From positions 21,195 to 53,193 of the forward strand of contig NHBP01000021.1 of assembly GCA_002168195.1 (NCBI GenBank): a stretch of DNA of 31,999 nucleotides, in the 5' to 3' direction. The DNA comes from Planctomycetaceae bacterium TMED10. Lineage in GTDB: Bacteria > Planctomycetota > Planctomycetia > Pirellulales > UBA7805. Each line of letters starts with the position of its first letter. Positions within the stretch are counted from its first letter, which is position 1. The position numbers and the translations under genes were made by a program. Of the stretch, positions 8,487 to 17,000 are shown in pieces. The notes below the pieces were generated by a model. The model did no database searches, was not told where the DNA came from, and saw nothing but the letters and a program-made list of their open reading frames with translations.

Positions 8487-11400
8487 CTAACTAGCGGTAA
8501 TTTCCTGACTCTGCTGTGCTAAATTCGATTTTAGACGCTCTTGCAGAGGCTCCACATCCAGCGGTTGCAACCGTACCGCCTCCATTGCGCTAACCACGGC
8601 GCCAATGCCTTGAATGGTCGTCACACACGGTACACCACCAGAGACACATGCTGCTCGAATTTTACCCTCATCCGTACGCGCACCCTTGCCACTGGGCGTA
8701 TTCATAATCAACTGAACATCTTCATTGGCTAAATAGTCCAATAAGTTTGGGTGGCCTTCCCGCAACTTTTTCACAATCTCAACCTCGACACCTGCTTGTC
8801 GAAGATTTTCTGCTGTGCCGCGGGTTGCCAAGAGATCGTAACCCAACTCACATAGTCTCTTTGCCAAGGAGACGATTTCTTCTTTATGCCTCCTCGAAAC
8901 ACTGACAAAAATCTTACCTCGCTCGGGAACGACGACTCCAACCGCAAGCTGCCCTTTAGCAAACGCAGCTGGAAAAGTGTCTGCCACTCCCATGACTTCT
9001 CCAGTACTCTTCATTTCCGGCCCCAGCACGATGTCAACCCCGGCGAATTTTCTGAAGGGGAATACACTTTCCTTAACCGAAAATTTGCTAGGCTTGGGGT
9101 CCGCATGGTAACCGAGATCCGTTAATAGAATCGTTTCGCCCAGTACCTCCCCGGCCATAATCTTGGCTGCAACTTTTGCCGCCGGCAACCCTGTTGCTTT
9201 GGCAACAAATGGAACGGTTCGACTGGCTCGAGGGTTTGCTTCGATGACGTAAACACTCGGGGATCCATCTTCCACTTTGACTGCGAATTGAATATTCATC
9301 AGCCCTTTGACTTTTAATTCTCTAGCCATCGATTCAGAAGCAGCTCGAATTTCGCTGATAACTTCTGCCGACAAACTGTAGGGTGGAAGCACACAGGCTG
9401 AATCACCGGAGTGAACTCCTGCTTCTTCAATATGCTCCATGATTCCGACAACAAGTGCTGTCTTGCCGTCGAAAATACAGTCGACATCGACCTCAATCGC
9501 ATCTTCCAGAAAGAGATCGATCAGGACGGGCTGGCCATCGGCAGCTATAAATGCCTCTTTGACATACAGTTTGAGTTGTGCCTCATCATAGCAAATCTCC
9601 ATGGCGCGACCGCCGAGCACATAGCTAGGTCGAACGAGGACCGGGTAACCGATTTTTTTAGCTTCAATACGCGCTTGCGCCATATTCCGAGCGATCCCGC
9701 TCGCCGGTTGCTTTAGCCCAAGACGATTCAGGAGTGCCTGAAACTTTTCTCGATCTTCTGCTGCTTCTATGGTGTCGACAGAAGTCCCAATGATCGGGAC
9801 ACCGGCATTATGGAGCGCGCGGGAAAGATTGAGAGGCGTCTGGCCACCGAATTGCACAATGATTCCATCCGGTTGGACTCGGTCGCAAATATTGAGAACG
9901 TCTTCGGTCGTGAGGGGTTCAAAAAAAAGTAAATCACTAGTGTCATAATCTGTACTTACAGTCTCAGGATTTGAATTGACCATGACCGACTCAATACCCA
10001 ATTCCTGAAGGGCAAAACTAGCGTGGCAACAGCAATAATCAAACTCGATTCCCTGGCCGATCCGATTTGGACCGCCTCCAAGTATCATTATTCGTTTACG
10101 ATTCGATGCTTTTGGAGGTGTTTCATCTTCTTGCTCATAAGTTGAATAAAAGTAAGGTGTATATGCTTCAAATTCGGCGCCACACGTATCGACTGATTTG
10201 AATGTGGCAACGACTCCAAGGTCTTTTCGATACGCCCGTACTTCTTCATCCGTCGACTGCCAAAGCGTGGCTAACTGGCGATCGGAAAATCCAGCCTGCT
10301 TCGCACGACGCATGGCAGATTCTTGTACCGATGCAAGTGACCCCAAACTTTTTAACTCTTCCTCCATCCGACACAGTTCCGCAATTTGAGAAATGAACCA
10401 GGGGTCGATTCCTGTAATCCCGAAAATCGCCTCGTTTGTCATGCCGCTTTTCAAGGCATAACGGATATACCAGATTCTCTCTTGATTGGGAGAAGCAAGT
10501 TTTATCTGAATTGCGTCCGCAGAAGGCTGTTCTTTTGTCGCCCACAAATCACGTCCATCACAGCCAATTCCAAACCGCCCTACCTCCAACCCGCGTAGCG
10601 CCTTCTGCAGCGATTCTTTGAATGTGCGACCAATTGCCATGGTCTCACCAACACTCTTCATTTGTGTCGTGAGCGTGGATGTAGCTTCGGGAAATTTTTC
10701 AAACGCAAATCGCGGAATCTTTGTGACCACGTAGTCGATGGTTGGCTCAAAACAGGCCCGTGTTTCTCGAGTAATATCGTTAGGAAGCTCGTGCAAGCGA
10801 TAGCCCACAGCGAGTTTGGCAGCAATTTTGGCTATGGGAAAACCGGTTGCTTTGGACGCCAACGCGCTGGAGCGACTGACGCGGGGATTCATTTCAATCA
10901 CGATCATGCGACCGTTCTCAGGATTGATCGCAAACTGAATATTGGAACCTCCGGTCTCGACCCCAATTTCACGAATCACGGCCAACGAGGCGTCACGCAT
11001 CCGTTGATATTCTTTATCCGTCAGAGTTTGGGCCGGCGCAACCGTAATTGAATCACCGGTATGCACACCCATGGGATCAAAGTTTTCAATCGAGCAAATG
11101 ATGACCACGTTGTCATCTACGTCTCGCATCACCTCCATCTCGTATTCTTTCCATCCGATGACCGATTCTTCGATGAGTACTTCTTTAATGGGTGATTGAT
11201 CGAGACCATCACGGACAAGATGATCAAATTCTCCTCGGTTGTATGCAATACTTGACCCTGAGCCTCCTAGGGTAAAACTCGGCCTGACGACACAGGGTAG
11301 CCCCACTTCGGCAAGTACCTCTTTCGCCTGGTCGACCGTATGCACGGTTTTTCCATGACAAACGTCGAGGTTGATCCGCTCCATTGCCTGCTTAAACTGT

Positions 11401-11801
11401 TCGCGTTCTTCTGCCTTGGCAATCACGTCGGCTCGGGCTCCGATCATCTCGACGCCATACTTCTTTAAAATTCCAAGGCGATCTAAATCCATCGCCAAGT
11501 TGAGCCCTGTCTGACCGCCTAACGTGGGTAGCAAAGCATCTGGTCGCTCACGCGCAATTACTTTTTCTACCATTTCCGTAGTAAGCGGCTCGATATAAGT
11601 TTGATCCGCTGTGTCCGGGTCGGTCATAATGGTTGCAGGATTTGAATTAACCAATACGACTTCGTAATTTTCCTCACGAAGGGCTTTGCATGCCTGTGTA
11701 CCGGAGTAATCAAATTCGCAGGCCTGACCAATAATAATGGGGCCCGATCCGATGATGAGAATTTTATGAATGTCTTCGCGACGTGGCACCGAAAAGCTCA
11801 C
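8487..11801 (-). CDS. carB: Carbamoyl phosphate synthetase large subunit (CarB)
   Basis: Up to 1104 residues, slightly longer than the roughly 1070 of E. coli. Together with the glutaminase subunit CarA, it makes carbamoyl phosphate from bicarbonate, ammonia and two ATP, feeding arginine and pyrimidine synthesis. The two homologous ATP-grasp halves are both present: [21 protein letters not shown] at the start of the first, and [21 protein letters not shown] at the start of the second. Each is followed by its [10 protein letters not shown] or [10 protein letters not shown] block. The last ~140 residues form the MGS-like allosteric domain ([21 protein letters not shown], then [17 protein letters not shown]). 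The frame begins at a GTG at 11801, directly after an in-frame TAG. A second GTG at 11789 would give [14 protein letters not shown], which resembles the usual CarB N-terminus and may be the true start. carA is not in the window. It is divergent from argH. Confidence 0.96.
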   Translation of the reverse strand: MSFSVPRREDIHKILIIGSGPIIIGQACEFDYSGTQACKALREENYEVVLVNSNPATIMTDPDTADQTYIEPLTTEMVEKVIARERPDALLPTLGGQTGLNLAMDLDRLGILKKYGVEMIGARADVIAKAEEREQFKQAMERINLDVCHGKTVHTVDQAKEVLAEVGLPCVVRPSFTLGGSGSSIAYNRGEFDHLVRDGLDQSPIKEVLIEESVIGWKEYEMEVMRDVDDNVVIICSIENFDPMGVHTGDSITVAPAQTLTDKEYQRMRDASLAVIREIGVETGGSNIQFAINPENGRMIVIEMNPRVSRSSALASKATGFPIAKIAAKLAVGYRLHELPNDITRETRACFEPTIDYVVTKIPRFAFEKFPEATSTLTTQMKSVGETMAIGRTFKESLQKALRGLEVGRFGIGCDGRDLWATKEQPSADAIQIKLASPNQERIWYIRYALKSGMTNEAIFGITGIDPWFISQIAELCRMEEELKSLGSLASVQESAMRRAKQAGFSDRQLATLWQSTDEEVRAYRKDLGVVATFKSVDTCGAEFEAYTPYFYSTYEQEDETPPKASNRKRIMILGGGPNRIGQGIEFDYCCCHASFALQELGIESVMVNSNPETVSTDYDTSDLLFFEPLTTEDVLNICDRVQPDGIIVQFGGQTPLNLSRALHNAGVPIIGTSVDTIEAAEDREKFQALLNRLGLKQPASGIARNMAQARIEAKKIGYPVLVRPSYVLGGRAMEICYDEAQLKLYVKEAFIAADGQPVLIDLFLEDAIEVDVDCIFDGKTALVVGIMEHIEEAGVHSGDSACVLPPYSLSAEVISEIRAASESMARELKVKGLMNIQFAVKVEDGSPSVYVIEANPRASRTVPFVAKATGLPAAKVAAKIMAGEVLGETILLTDLGYHADPKPSKFSVKESVFPFRKFAGVDIVLGPEMKSTGEVMGVADTFPAAFAKGQLAVGVVVPERGKIFVSVSRRHKEEIVSLAKRLCELGYDLLATRGTAENLRQAGVEVEIVKKLREGHPNLLDYLANEDVQLIMNTPSGKGARTDEGKIRAACVSGGVPCVTTIQGIGAVVSAMEAVRLQPLDVEPLQERLKSNLAQQSQEITAS

Positions 11802-12123
11802 TTTCTAAATGCTGGGCCTGATAAAGCTTGCCAGCCCAATCCAAAATTTCCCGAAATTACCACCGGCAGGGAACGAATTCAACCATCCGTCGACAACTCT
11901 CATCTGGCGGAAGCCCTTTTCCCCGAAGTGCTTGCGACAGTTTATGCTAAATAGGGGTTTGGATTCGCCGTGAGGGATATTGACCTCAATTCCCCGGAGC
12001 AGAAGCTGAGAAAAGCAATACAATCCTGAATGTCGTTCGTTGACACATTGCCGTAACCCTTTTACCATAAATGCCTTGTGTGCCTTTTAATCCATCACTC
12101 AGTCTTGCCTTCGGGGAATCATC
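11802..12123. other. Divergent carB/argH intergenic region, 322 bp
   Basis: This region separates the arginine-related genes carB (minus) and argH (plus). It contains the argH promoter candidate listed separately and a short palindrome ATTGA-CC-TCAAT at 11979-11990. The palindrome lies between the two starts and could be an operator. It does not match the E. coli ARG box (TGAAT-N4-ATTCA). An 87-codon minus-strand frame here (11805-12068) has no recognisable features and overlaps the control region, so I do not treat it as a gene. I see no riboswitch or RNA gene. Confidence 0.4.
12040..12068 (+). promoter_or_regulatory. Sigma-70-like promoter candidate for argH
   Basis: A perfect -35 hexamer TTGACA at 12040-12045 is followed after exactly 17 bp by TACCAT at 12063-12068, which matches 4 of 6 -10 consensus positions. 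Transcription would start near 12075, giving a leader of about 50 nt to the GTG start of argH. It is the best-spaced promoter match I found in the window. Call is from consensus only. Confidence 0.55.
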
Positions 12124-13506
12124 GTGTCTACTCCCTCACGAAGTGGCGTTTTTGGCAGTGCGACTGATCCAAAAATGCTCCAATTCTCCGAAAGCATCAG
12201 TTACGACCAACGCCTCTATAAGCATGATATTAACGGTTCTATCGCGCATGCTCAAATGTTAGCCAAAAATGGTCTCATCTCACCCGCAGACTGCCAACAG
12301 ATTGAGCAGGGATTGCTGACTATTCGCCAAGAAATTGAGCAGGGTCAATTTGCGTTTCTCGCCGAACAAGAAGATATTCACATGGCGATTGAATCGAGGC
12401 TAATCGAGAAATTAGGAGATGTAGGCCGTAAATTACACACGGCACGCAGCCGTAACGATCAAGTCTCTACAGATCTGAGGATGTGGATTCGCGAAACGAT
12501 CCAAAACATTGATTCCCTGCTCAGTCGTCTCCAGGCCGCATTTCTCAAGCAAGCCGAGCAGACCGAGGACCTTATACTCCCCGCCTACACACATCTCCAG
12601 CGTGCGCAACCGGTCCTGGGGGCACATTATATGTTGGCTTACTGCGAGAAGTTTAACCGAGATCGGCAGCGGTTTGAGGAAGTGAGTAAACGAAATAATG
12701 TACTCCCGCTTGGCACGGGCGCAGTGGCAGGAACGAGCCTTCCTATTGACCGAGAAATGGTCTGCCAGCAGCTTGGTTTTGAAACCGTGTCGGCCAACAG
12801 TCTTGATGCTTCCAGCGATAGAGATTTCGTGCTTGATTCTTGCTATGCCCTGTCAATAACTGGCCTCCATTTGAGTGGTTGGGCTGAGGAATGGATTTTG
12901 TGGTCTACCGTCGAATTCAATTTCCTGCAGTTGCCTGAGTCATTTTGCACGTGCTCTTCCATGATGCCACAAAAAATAAATCCAGATGCCTTGGAATTGA
13001 TCCGCGGTAAAGCATCGCGGGTTGTAGGTCATCTCAATAGTTTGCTCACGCTTATAAAAGGTTTACCTCTTGCGTATAACCGAGATCTCCAAGAAGACAA
13101 AATACCTATTTTTGACGCGTTCGATACTGTTGCTTCCTGTTTAGAAATAGCGGTTCCTCTTATTGAACAGAGCCTTTGGAATAGAGAGGCGATCAGCCAA
13201 AATCTAGAACAAGGTTATCTCGATGCCACAACCTTAATGGAACATTTGATCCTCAAAGGTGTTCCCCAACGCACGGCACACCACGCTGTGGGAACGATTG
13301 TGCGAAAGGCCATGGAGAGTAATGCGCCACTTCGGGATCTACCACTGCAGGAAATGCAGTCGGTTTGCGGAAGCCTCGATGAAAGCGTCTACGATATCCT
13401 GGGAACGGAGAATTCGATTCGGGCATTCAGTAGTCTGGGATCCACTGGACGAGTACAAGTAAAAGATCAAATTGCATCGTGGAAAAATCAACTGAATAAA
13501 AGTTAA
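12124..13506 (+). CDS. argH: Argininosuccinate lyase (ArgH)
   Basis: 460 residues, standard length. It is a cytoplasmic tetramer of the fumarase/aspartase superfamily that splits argininosuccinate into arginine and fumarate, the last step of arginine synthesis. Visible blocks are HTARSRNDQVSTDL (residues 105-118), YTHLQRAQPVLGAH with the active-site His158, PLGTGAVAGTSLPIDRE (195-211), NSLDASSDRDFVLD (225-238) and the signature loop CSSMMPQKINPDALELIRGK (277-296). That loop normally begins GSS and contains KKN. Here Gly is replaced by Cys277 and the second Lys by Ile285, while the serines, Met, the first Lys and Asn are kept. The start codon is GTG at 12124. It gives the typical SRSGVFG N-terminus and lies about 50 nt after the promoter candidate. 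Expected to be active despite the altered signature. Confidence 0.96.
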   Translation: MSTPSRSGVFGSATDPKMLQFSESISYDQRLYKHDINGSIAHAQMLAKNGLISPADCQQIEQGLLTIRQEIEQGQFAFLAEQEDIHMAIESRLIEKLGDVGRKLHTARSRNDQVSTDLRMWIRETIQNIDSLLSRLQAAFLKQAEQTEDLILPAYTHLQRAQPVLGAHYMLAYCEKFNRDRQRFEEVSKRNNVLPLGTGAVAGTSLPIDREMVCQQLGFETVSANSLDASSDRDFVLDSCYALSITGLHLSGWAEEWILWSTVEFNFLQLPESFCTCSSMMPQKINPDALELIRGKASRVVGHLNSLLTLIKGLPLAYNRDLQEDKIPIFDAFDTVASCLEIAVPLIEQSLWNREAISQNLEQGYLDATTLMEHLILKGVPQRTAHHAVGTIVRKAMESNAPLRDLPLQEMQSVCGSLDESVYDILGTENSIRAFSSLGSTGRVQVKDQIASWKNQLNKS

Positions 13507-13546
13507 TCGATTGCGGTTTCTTTTTTACTTCAACGCAACAAACGAA

Positions 13547-13580
13547 TTCACCACAGCACTATTTTCACCACAGCACTATT
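13547..13580. repeat. Perfect 17-bp tandem duplication upstream of the HEAT-repeat gene
   Basis: The 17-mer TTCACCACAGCACTATT occurs twice, head to tail with no spacer, at 13547-13563 and 13564-13580. It lies between the argH stop and the start of the HEAT-repeat gene at 13635. Identical adjacent copies suggest a recent slippage duplication, or paired binding sites for a regulator. Copy number may vary between strains. Confidence 0.85.
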
Positions 13581-13634
13581 AAGGGAGATTTAGAGCAAAA
13601 TACGGTCATTGCCCTTTATTGAATACTGAAAATT

Positions 13635-15830
13635 ATGTCTTCTTTCCGCATATTTCGGTTTGCCTTTTTGTTGGCGTTCGCTCCATGGACTTTCAGCGTT
13701 GTGCATGCCCAGGAGTCGCCCTCGACTGCTGTAGACACCGATTCTTCTCTCTCTGCTGCTGGAATAATTATCCGTGACTCAAATCCCTCGACCCCGGCCG
13801 AGCTGATCACGGCGATTAATCAGTTGATTGCATTTGGTGACCTGGAACTGGCAAAAAAATATGCAAAACAGTTGGGCGAACAAGATGAACCGGAAAACAC
13901 TCAGAATCTGCTAGCGATCGGTGACTCATTGGGACCTGTCCCGATTTTTCGGATTGCCAACAATGCCGAACTTGATTCGTCGGCGAGAAACTTCTGCAAA
14001 AATATTTTGCAAGCGATGCGAGGGCGGGACACCGATCCAACTCGCTTAAACGCACTCGCACAAATAGCCGTCGGAAATAACCCGCAGAGTCGCCGGGATG
14101 CTCTGTTAAAAATGCGAGCTGCTGGTACGCCAGCCGTGGAACCTCTTTTAAAAATCTTGCTTACCGGCAGCCCCGCCGAGCAACTATCGGTAAAACAAGG
14201 ACTGATTTTCCTGGGCGCCCCGGCCGTCCCTCCGCTGCTTGCAGTATTGGAAACTGAAAACGAAAAATTACGCAATAACATTGCATCTATTTTGACCCGG
14301 ATTGCAGATCCCGCGGCCGTGAATGACATCCGCATCACGACGCTCGCTTCCCAGGATATCGATACAAAAAAGAGTATGTCGAGACAAATACAAAAGTCGA
14401 TTCGAAACTATCTTTTGGGTCGTCAGGTTTTCAGTACAGCTCTTGGTAAAAATGGTGGAAATGGTGAGCAGCATACATTGTGGGAATGGGATGACAAGCA
14501 ATCTGCTCTTTCACAGCGAAAAGGCTCGCAATCGCTTTTGGCCGCACAGGCAGCCTATCGCATTGCAAGTGCATTATCACGCGAGTACTCCGAGGATGAA
14601 AACATTCTTCTTGAAGCGGCTGCGCTCTTGCAGTACGAAAAGTTGAACAAGGGTCTCGATCAGCCGTTGGATTTAAAAACCCTGATGCAAACGAGCAAAC
14701 GAAAAGAAAAACAAGGGCAACATTTTAACGATTTAGAATTTCTCGAAGCAGTCTTTGAGTTCGCGCTCGATCAAGGGTATGTGCCGGCGGCAACAGGAGC
14801 CGCAGAAGTTTTTGGGAAAAAAGACATTACTGGTGGACAAGGCATAAATCTTCTCGCCCGCCGAGGTGCCACCACCCATCCTCTCGTTACGGCGGTAAAC
14901 CATCAAGATCGTCGCCTGCGGCTCGCGGCATGCAATACGATTCTCGCCCTATCTGACGCACATCCGTTTGTGGGAACGAGCGTTGTGAGTGATGCTCTGC
15001 GTTTTTTAGCCGCCTCGCAGGGGAAACCCTGTGTTTTTATTGTTGATCGTCGAGTAAACCGTCGGCAATCGCTGGGATCCATGCTGAAAGAAGCTGGCTA
15101 TGTGGCGAATATCTATAAGACTGGCCGCACCGCTATGGCGGCAGCGCAACGACAGCCCGACTACATCGCCGGGTTTATTTCCTTCACCATCGGACCGCGT
15201 GGTATCAAGGATGTGCTCCATGAGTTTCGCACAGACTCAAGAACAGCGGGTCTACCCATCGGCATTCTTGTGGATCCAAGAAATGAAAACGAAGCGGAAA
15301 ACATGATTGCCGATGATCCTCTGTCAACTATTTTCTTCATGCCAGTCAATGCAGAAATGGCCGGTGAAGATATGAACAAACTCAAACAAATGGCCAGCGA
15401 CAGTTTTGTGAACGAAGCAGAAAGACTGCAGCAGGCCCAGAAAGCGCTTTGCCTCTTTAAGAAGTTCATGGAGCAATCCCCAGACAGCTACGAGCCCACC
15501 GAATGGATACCGTTACTCACAAAAAGTCTTGAGACAGAGCAACTCGCAGTCCACGCGATAGATATTCTTACCGGACTCAAAACCCCCGCTGCACAACAAA
15601 CACTGGTCCATACTGCCAGCAATCCTTACCTGCCCCTGGCGACACGTCAAATTGCTGCAAGCGCTTTCGCGCAAAGCATTGCCAAGCATGGCATCGGCCT
15701 CTCGAAAGTCGCAATTCAGCGACAACAAGAGCGATACGATGCCACCGAGGGAGAGAGTCCTGAGGAAGAGGCCATCCACTGGAGCATTCTCGAATCGCTC
15801 AACCAAGCAGCAGATAAAGACCGCAATTAA
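13635..15830 (+). CDS. Secreted HEAT-repeat protein with an embedded receiver-like domain
   Basis: 731 residues. Residues 1-25 form a Sec signal peptide (hydrophobic core FRFAFLLAFAPWTF, cleavage after VHA). Residues ~130-230 contain HEAT/armadillo-like helical pairs, such as AVEPLLKILLTGSPAEQLSVK followed by GAPAVPPLLAVLETENEKLR. Further helical repeats lie around 420-450 and 625-680. Residues ~460-570 look like a response-regulator receiver fold: CVFIVDRRVNRRQSLGSMLK is followed by an alternating strand/helix pattern ending GLPIGILVDPRNENEAENM, then TIFFMPVN. The usual acidic pair and the Lys of a phosphorylatable receiver are not clearly in place, so it is probably a pseudo-receiver. Function unknown. 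A sigma-54 activator gene follows after 38 bp and is probably co-transcribed. A receiver-like fold in an exported protein is odd, because phosphorelay chemistry is cytoplasmic. The signal peptide may instead act as an anchor. Confidence 0.85.
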   Translation: MSSFRIFRFAFLLAFAPWTFSVVHAQESPSTAVDTDSSLSAAGIIIRDSNPSTPAELITAINQLIAFGDLELAKKYAKQLGEQDEPENTQNLLAIGDSLGPVPIFRIANNAELDSSARNFCKNILQAMRGRDTDPTRLNALAQIAVGNNPQSRRDALLKMRAAGTPAVEPLLKILLTGSPAEQLSVKQGLIFLGAPAVPPLLAVLETENEKLRNNIASILTRIADPAAVNDIRITTLASQDIDTKKSMSRQIQKSIRNYLLGRQVFSTALGKNGGNGEQHTLWEWDDKQSALSQRKGSQSLLAAQAAYRIASALSREYSEDENILLEAAALLQYEKLNKGLDQPLDLKTLMQTSKRKEKQGQHFNDLEFLEAVFEFALDQGYVPAATGAAEVFGKKDITGGQGINLLARRGATTHPLVTAVNHQDRRLRLAACNTILALSDAHPFVGTSVVSDALRFLAASQGKPCVFIVDRRVNRRQSLGSMLKEAGYVANIYKTGRTAMAAAQRQPDYIAGFISFTIGPRGIKDVLHEFRTDSRTAGLPIGILVDPRNENEAENMIADDPLSTIFFMPVNAEMAGEDMNKLKQMASDSFVNEAERLQQAQKALCLFKKFMEQSPDSYEPTEWIPLLTKSLETEQLAVHAIDILTGLKTPAAQQTLVHTASNPYLPLATRQIAASAFAQSIAKHGIGLSKVAIQRQQERYDATEGESPEEEAIHWSILESLNQAADKDRN

Positions 15831-15868
15831 GCGACAAACAATCCAGTCAACTAATCACGTCGTACAAC

Positions 15869-16927
15869 ATGAGTTCAAATTTTTCAGGAGAAACGAAAGG
15901 CGAAACTCGTCCGCCAATTCCCCAGTTGATTGGTAGCTGTGATGCCATGCAACAGGTGTATCGACTCACGCGCAAAGTCGCACAAAGTGATGCCTCCGTC
16001 CTATTGCTAGGTGAAACGGGCACGGGGAAGGAGTTGATTGCGCGGGCGATTCATGAATTAAGCGCGAGAAAAAATGGGCCTTTCATACGTGTTAATTGCG
16101 GCGCTTTGACCGAAAGTCTTTTGGAAAGTGAGCTTTTCGGTCATGTTCGAGGATCGTTTACGGGTGCGATTAATAATCGCACGGGAAGATTTGAAGCCGC
16201 GCATACTGGTACAATATTTCTGGACGAAATTAATTCCACAACGCCTCAACTCCAGGTGAAACTCCTTCGAGTCTTACAGGAACGCGAATTTGAGCGCGTG
16301 GGAGATACGCAAACAATCCACGTAAATACGCGCGTAATCGCGGCATCAAATCGCGATCTTTTAGACGAAATTGAATTAGGGAATTTTCGCGAAGACCTTT
16401 ATTATCGCTTAAATGTCGTTTCTATCGAGCTTCCGCCGTTACGGGAACGGCGTGAAGATATTCCTGAATTGGTCAGCCATTTTCTCGAGAACTATAATGA
16501 AATCAACGACCGATATGTCACCCACATCGCAAGTGATGCGATGCGAGCCATGCAAGATTACCATTGGCCAGGAAACGTTCGAGAACTTCAGAACTACGTC
16601 GAAAGAGCTGTTGTCTTGGCTGAACAGGATGAACTTTCCATGGGTCTTTTACCCGATAATATTGTGTTCCGTGGAAAAATGCCGCGGCGGAAAGGTCGCG
16701 GTGGAGATTTAGAATCGCTTTCCTATGAAGTGGTCCAAGAAGGATTGGCAAGTTCGAGCAGAAACGAAGACAACCTCTACGTAAAAATTGTGAGTCGAGT
16801 TGAACGTGAGCTTATTGCGCAGGTCATGGCCGACTGCGATCATGTCCAAATCAAGGCCGCAGGCCGCCTGGGTATTAACCGGAACACATTGCATAAAAAA
16901 TTAAAAGAATACAATTTAGAAAAATAA
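15869..16927 (+). CDS. Sigma-54-dependent transcriptional activator lacking an N-terminal sensor domain
   Basis: 352 residues. The AAA+ domain begins almost at once (LIGSCDAMQQVYRL at residue 20), so the usual receiver, GAF or PAS domain is missing. Walker A is GETGTGKE (48-55). The sigma-54 contact loop is GSFTGA at 95-100, with Ser replacing the first Ala of canonical GAFTGA. Walker B is TIFLDE (115-120). Sensor and arginine-finger blocks follow (REDLYYRLNVVSIELPPLR, WPGNVRELQNYVERA). A linker of about 75 residues, starting with the basic patch MPRRKGRGG, leads to a Fis-type helix-turn-helix (IKAAGRLGINRNTLHKKLKEY, ~328-348). Such proteins hydrolyse ATP to open RNA polymerase-sigma-54 complexes at -24/-12 promoters. 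With no sensor domain, it must be controlled by a partner protein or by its amount. The exported HEAT gene lies 38 bp upstream and the haem genes follow. Targets unknown. Confidence 0.93.
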   Translation: MSSNFSGETKGETRPPIPQLIGSCDAMQQVYRLTRKVAQSDASVLLLGETGTGKELIARAIHELSARKNGPFIRVNCGALTESLLESELFGHVRGSFTGAINNRTGRFEAAHTGTIFLDEINSTTPQLQVKLLRVLQEREFERVGDTQTIHVNTRVIAASNRDLLDEIELGNFREDLYYRLNVVSIELPPLRERREDIPELVSHFLENYNEINDRYVTHIASDAMRAMQDYHWPGNVRELQNYVERAVVLAEQDELSMGLLPDNIVFRGKMPRRKGRGGDLESLSYEVVQEGLASSSRNEDNLYVKIVSRVERELIAQVMADCDHVQIKAAGRLGINRNTLHKKLKEYNLEK

Positions 16928-16935
16928 TAAATGCG

Positions 16936-16967
16936 ATTGCATCTAAGACCCTATCGTCGGATGCAAT
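16936..16967. promoter_or_regulatory. Inverted repeat between the sigma-54 activator and ccsA-like gene
   Basis: The 8-bp arms ATTGCATC (16936-16943) and GATGCAAT (16960-16967) are perfectly complementary, with a 16-nt loop. They start 9 bp after the activator stop. No T-run follows, so it is not a classic intrinsic terminator. It could be an mRNA processing or stabilising hairpin, or a dyad operator. A TTG start at 16971 for the next gene would sit against its foot, which argues for the ATG at 17001. Confidence 0.45.
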
Positions 16968-17000
16968 ATATTGGGTCGGAAACCCTTCAACGAACTGCTT

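Noticed and set aside
11805..12068. 87-codon minus-strand ORF between carB and argH
   Set aside because: No ribosome site and no recognisable domain. It covers the whole divergent control region, including the argH promoter candidate.
13507..13546. Weak TTGCG/CGCAA stem after argH as a terminator
   Set aside because: Only 5 bp, a long loop containing the T-run, and no T-run after the stem.
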